Below, piece after piece: positions 5,609 through 9,327 of a DNA stretch of 9,327 nt. Origin of the DNA: JAVVFH01 sp032250585 (GTDB lineage: Bacteria > Pseudomonadota > Gammaproteobacteria > Xanthomonadales > SZUA-36); contig JAVVFH010000137.1 of assembly GCA_032250585.1 (NCBI GenBank), forward strand, positions 1 through 9,327, in the 5' to 3' direction. Both the position numbers and the translations under genes were made by a program. Below the pieces are notes generated by a model. It was not told the DNA's origin. It searched no databases and saw nothing but the letters and a program-made list of their open reading frames with translations. The stretch's first letter is position 1, and each line of letters opens with the position of its first letter.

Positions 5609-8600
5609 TTAACGCTCGATGGTGTAATTGAGATCGACGCCGGCTTCACGGTCTCCGGTCGTGGCCTTGATGCCGAAGCCCTTTTTCAGATCGTAGCGCG
5701 CGGTGAGGATGTTGCCTTCTTCGAATACGCCGATGCCATAGCTGATATAAAGCCGCGGCGCGATGTAGGTGCCGATAGCGACCGCGCCAACACCCTGCTC
5801 GTAGTCGAACTCGCTGCCCGTGACCAGCAGGGTCTGGGCCCGTTGCGTGTTGGTTGCCGGAACCGTGTAGGCTTCGATCAGAGGCCGCTCGAGGGTTCCC
5901 TCAATCATGATGCCGGCCGTGCGAATCAAGGTATTGCCGTAGATTTGCCGTTCCGCGCGAATGTTGAGATTGGGATTGTCCGCCGGTACGTCGGGGAAAG
6001 CAATGCGGCCGCGCGTGATCTCCAGCAACTGACCGTAGGCCTGAAGCTTGCCTGACAATTCGTAGTTGCCGTCTGCCATTGGTACCAGAGGGCCCTGCCA
6101 GGTAAACAGGGTTTCGCCACGCACCTTCGCTTCGACCAGGTCGAGATCCAGGCGCACGTTGTCCCCCAGCGCCACGATCAGGCTGCCGTGGATCTGGTAA
6201 TCGCCTTTTTCGTAGTGATTTTTTTCGCGTTGCGGGGCTTCGCCGGCGACCACCACCACGTCCTCGCTCTCGGTGACACTTGCGACCGGCAGGTACTTCG
6301 GCGAGAGGCGGGCGAAAGGCACCGCCAGTCGACCGTCGATTTCGAGCAAACCCTGGTGCCAGGCCAGCTTCATATCGGGGTCTGTGACCATCTTGAGGTC
6401 GGGTACGTCGATGACGTTCAGCTTCTGGCCGGTGATTTCGAGTTCCAGGCGGGGCGACAGCAGGTCGGCGAAATCGATGTGTGCCGCGAGTTCTCCACGC
6501 CCTTCTCCGGCCCGGAAACGACCGCTGAGCTCTACATGGTCCAGTTGACTGACCGTGCCGGATAATTCGATTTCCTGCAGCGACAGGCCGGAAGCGCTGT
6601 GGTCCAGGCGGCCGTCACGCATTGTGATGGCGCCGGAATAGGTCGGGTCCATAAGGCTGCCGCCCAGTTCGAGATCGACCGCGAGCGCTCCGCCTGTGCG
6701 GTCAAAGAACGGCAGCACCTGTCCGGCAAAGCCGATGTCGTTGAGATCGATGCGGATTTTTCCCTGGAGCTCGCTGTCGCCTGCGTCTTCCAGGCTGGGT
6801 ACGCTGAAGTCCAGGTCCAGGCGTCCCGCAGCGGGCAGTTCGAGCTCGAAGTGGCCGCGCTGTAGACGCTTGCCCGAGATGCTGAAACCGAAGCGCCCGG
6901 GGCCGGTTTCCAGCAGTACATCGCTGTCGTCGGCAACCCGGATCACGCCCGGTGAAATCTCGATTCGTGCGTCGCCGCGAGTGCCGCCGCCGGCCTCATG
7001 GCGCCAATCGAATTCGCCGCTGAGCATTTGGCTGTATTCGAGATTGCCTTGCGGCAGCAATTCGAGCAATGCCAGCGGCACGGCTTTCATTTCCGCGTTG
7101 ACGGCCAAGCCGCCGGCTTCGTTCCAGTCGGCGGCGCCGCACAATCGCCCGCCGCGCAAACCGTTGAAACAGCTCGCCTCGAGGTGCATCTGTCCTGCCT
7201 GGACGCTCAGCGCTGCGGGTTCCTCGAGGCGCAGATCGAAGCGACCGGCCTGGCTCAGCCGCAGTTCGGTCAGATTGCCGCTCCAGCCGGCACCGAGCGG
7301 TCGGGTCCAGTCGCGTACGGAGCCCACCAGTGCGAGCTCGAGTGACGAATCGTTGATGACGGCGGAGGCGTGGATTCGCTGCAAGAGCTCCGCTCCGCTT
7401 GAACGCAGTGTCACGCGTTCGAGCGGCCGCGTCCCCAGCAGGAGGCCTTCCAGCAGCAATTCGCTGCCCGCTTCGCCACCTTCGCCCGGCAGTTCATCGA
7501 GCCGCAGGTTTTTAATCCTCAACGGGCCGATTTCGATGTTCTGACCGCTGAGTTCGGCCGACAGACGCGGCACGGCCGCTGCCAGAGACAGATTTCCATT
7601 GCCCGCGAGGCTGCCGCCGAAATCCTGGCTCAGCCGGCCCAGTGCCGGGATATCGACGCTGAATGCCAGCCCGTCGGGATCGAAAAGCCCGCCATCCAGT
7701 GACAGGCTCGCGTCGGCGTAGCGGATGTCGAGCCGCTCGGCGCTCCAGTGCTTTCCGGACAGTTGCAAGCCCCCCTCTGCCGCGAGTTGGCGACCGTTCC
7801 GTGTTCCGTTCAGCCGCTCGATCACGAGATTGAACCCAAAGGGCTCGAACTGGCCCGAAGCATTGAACTGCGTATCGACTACGGCTCCGAAGCGCGGCAG
7901 CAGGGAGGTGATGTCGAGTCGCTCCGCCGCCAGCGACACCGACCAGTGCCGTGCGCCGGTCCAGTTGAAGGCCAGGTCGCCGGACAGTCGCCCGCCGAGG
8001 AGCTGGCCTTCGTGTAGCGTCAGCTGCATGGCGTCCTGATCGCCGCTTCCCTGCAGTCGCAGCTCGCCTTGTGGCAGATCCGGCGTGCGCACGGTCAATG
8101 AACCCTGCATTCGCCAGTCGGTGGGCTGGCCGTCGATCGCGATGCTTCCGCGCTCGCTGAAAATGTCCGGCTCCTCGCTTCCCGGTGGCCACTGCAGGTT
8201 CAGCCAGCCGATTTGGCCGTCGACCACGCCTTGCTGCAGATCAATGTCTCCACTGCCTTCGATGCGCATCGCAGAGTTCCCTGTCGTGAAACTGAACGCG
8301 GGCAGGGTGAGGTGCTGGCGCGACCATCCGGCTTCGACGCGGCCTTGCAGGGGAAGGTCCGCAGGCCATTGCGCGAGCCAGTGTGAGAGCTCGAGTCGCT
8401 GCAGTTGCATGGCGATATCGGCTGTGGGCCCGTCTTCCCACGTCAAGCTGCCACTCGCTTCCACGACCAGTTCAGGGCCCGTCAACTTCAGTTGGCCAAG
8501 CGTGAAAGACAGCTCTTCGCCAGTTCCTTCGGCGTGCAGTTGAGTGGTTGAGATGCCTTCCATCTCCAGTTGGCCGCTTAGCTCTGCGCGGTAGCTTTGC

Positions 8601-9327
8601 CATTCGCCGGAAAAATGCAGCTCCGCGTCGCGCAACAGGGCGTCCGGATCGGCCATTCCCAGCGGCCATTGCAGCATCGGGGTGGTGATGTCGAGATCCC
8701 AGGAAGGCCGGGTGAGCACGTTCCGGATGCGGCCGTCGGCGGTCATTTCCAGGTCCGGCGAGGCCGTGGTCAGACTGAGCGAAAAGTCCTGCAGCCTGCC
8801 GGTGGCTTCGGCCTGTATTTCATATTCACCGCTGGCCCGGAAGACCCATTCCATACGCTGCGGCGGTGACAGTTGCAAGTGACCGCTGGAGCGGATGTCG
8901 GTATCGGCCCAATGCACCGTCAGGCGATCCAGGATGAGTTCATCGTGCAGTGAAGCGGAAAGCCCGATCGCGTCCGCCCGGTAAAGTTCGTTTCCGGTTG
9001 CATCGAAATAACGAAACTCGTTCAGCTTTGCCGAGTCGATCGTAATCTTCAGCGGCACGGCCAGGTCGCTCAGGTCGAGTCCGCCATTTTGGTCAGGCGC
9101 AGATTCACCGGCACCAGTCCACAGTGAAAGGGTCTCGATACGCGGGGAGTCGATCTGCAACTGCGGCGGAAACAGGCCGAATTGCACAGCCAGTTTCACC
9201 CGCTCTGCTTCCAGCCGCGTGCCGGCGTTGCTGTAGCGCAGACTGCCGATTGCCAGGCCGCCGGACAGGTCCCCGCTGATTTCGTCAAACTCGAGTATCG
9301 CAGGCGCCAGGGCGGACGATGCCTTGC
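5609..9327 (-). CDS. tamB: Translocation and assembly module protein TamB, 5' end cut off
   Basis: TamB is a very large AsmA-like protein anchored in the inner membrane that spans the periplasm as a beta-rich groove. It contacts the outer-membrane protein TamA and acts in outer-membrane protein assembly and phospholipid transport. About 1238 codons are visible, against roughly 1260 in E. coli, so probably only a few dozen N-terminal residues with the membrane anchor lie beyond the right edge. The frame is open to the edge and coding upstream of the GTG at 9199 is TamB-like (EFDEISGDLSGGLAIGSLRY), so 9199 is not the real start. The middle is long runs of short beta strands (LxLxG patterns). 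The C-terminal TamB domain is recognisable from GTYIAPRLYISYGIGVFEEG through LTARYDLKKG to the terminal YTIER. No frameshift is seen. tamA would be expected just upstream, outside the window. Confidence 0.94.
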   Translation of the reverse strand, partial: KASSALAPAILEFDEISGDLSGGLAIGSLRYSNAGTRLEAERVKLAVQFGLFPPQLQIDSPRIETLSLWTGAGESAPDQNGGLDLSDLAVPLKITIDSAKLNEFRYFDATGNELYRADAIGLSASLHDELILDRLTVHWADTDIRSSGHLQLSPPQRMEWVFRASGEYEIQAEATGRLQDFSLSLTTASPDLEMTADGRIRNVLTRPSWDLDITTPMLQWPLGMADPDALLRDAELHFSGEWQSYRAELSGQLEMEGISTTQLHAEGTGEELSFTLGQLKLTGPELVVEASGSLTWEDGPTADIAMQLQRLELSHWLAQWPADLPLQGRVEAGWSRQHLTLPAFSFTTGNSAMRIEGSGDIDLQQGVVDGQIGWLNLQWPPGSEEPDIFSERGSIAIDGQPTDWRMQGSLTVRTPDLPQGELRLQGSGDQDAMQLTLHEGQLLGGRLSGDLAFNWTGARHWSVSLAAERLDITSLLPRFGAVVDTQFNASGQFEPFGFNLVIERLNGTRNGRQLAAEGGLQLSGKHWSAERLDIRYADASLSLDGGLFDPDGLAFSVDIPALGRLSQDFGGSLAGNGNLSLAAAVPRLSAELSGQNIEIGPLRIKNLRLDELPGEGGEAGSELLLEGLLLGTRPLERVTLRSSGAELLQRIHASAVINDSSLELALVGSVRDWTRPLGAGWSGNLTELRLSQAGRFDLRLEEPAALSVQAGQMHLEASCFNGLRGGRLCGAADWNEAGGLAVNAEMKAVPLALLELLPQGNLEYSQMLSGEFDWRHEAGGGTRGDARIEISPGVIRVADDSDVLLETGPGRFGFSISGKRLQRGHFELELPAAGRLDLDFSVPSLEDAGDSELQGKIRIDLNDIGFAGQVLPFFDRTGGALAVDLELGGSLMDPTYSGAITMRDGRLDHSASGLSLQEIELSGTVSQLDHVELSGRFRAGEGRGELAAHIDFADLLSPRLELEITGQKLNVIDVPDLKMVTDPDMKLAWHQGLLEIDGRLAVPFARLSPKYLPVASVTESEDVVVVAGEAPQREKNHYEKGDYQIHGSLIVALGDNVRLDLDLVEAKVRGETLFTWQGPLVPMADGNYELSGKLQAYGQLLEITRGRIAFPDVPADNPNLNIRAERQIYGNTLIRTAGIMIEGTLERPLIEAYTVPATNTQRAQTLLVTGSEFDYEQGVGAVAIGTYIAPRLYISYGIGVFEEGNILTARYDLKKGFGIKATTGDREAGVDLNYTIER

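Noticed and set aside
6696..7544. 282-codon + strand frame opposite tamB
   Set aside because: The serine- and arginine-rich translation is typical of the complement of a leucine- and glycine-rich gene; tamB coding is continuous here.
9197..9199. GTG 9199 as the tamB start
   Set aside because: TamB-like coding continues in frame to the window edge and the membrane anchor has not yet appeared.

Overview
The window is GC-rich, densely coding DNA from a Gram-negative bacterium, most likely a gammaproteobacterium. The evidence is a TonB-dependent outer-membrane receptor, a TamB-type envelope protein, a set of moa genes, and a REP-like GTGGGAGCGG palindrome of the kind found in pseudomonads and xanthomonads. 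I cannot place it to genus. All but one of the genes belong to well-known families, and I found no convincing new defence, mobile or biosynthetic system. No tRNA, rRNA, CRISPR array or insertion sequence was seen.

Left part, + strand (1-3356). The first ~80 bases encode a 27-residue piece of ProA (gamma-glutamyl phosphate reductase). It runs out of frame into the plug domain of a TonB-dependent receptor, so the join at about 74-83 looks like a chimeric or rearranged junction. The receptor lacks its N-terminus. It is followed 18 bases later by an adenine deaminase-type member of the adenosine deaminase family, and 20 bases after that by moaC. The tight spacing suggests one transcript.

Middle, 3357-5261. 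A 28-base perfect hairpin palindrome lies between the converging moaC and moaE ends. On the - strand, moaA, moaD and moaE overlap by a few bases and form a compact operon. MoaA and MoaC make cyclic pyranopterin monophosphate from GTP. MoaD and MoaE then form molybdopterin synthase. The moa genes are therefore split into two convergent groups, and no moaB/mog or moeA is present. The 118-base leader in front of moaA holds a small hairpin just upstream of its ribosome binding site.

Right part, - strand (5262-9327). A small gene resembling DUF3144 follows a long tamB gene that runs off the right edge with its first few dozen codons missing. TamB bridges the inner and outer membranes with TamA and is implicated in outer-membrane protein assembly and phospholipid transport. 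The gap between tamB and the small gene is 71 bases with nothing recognisable in it.
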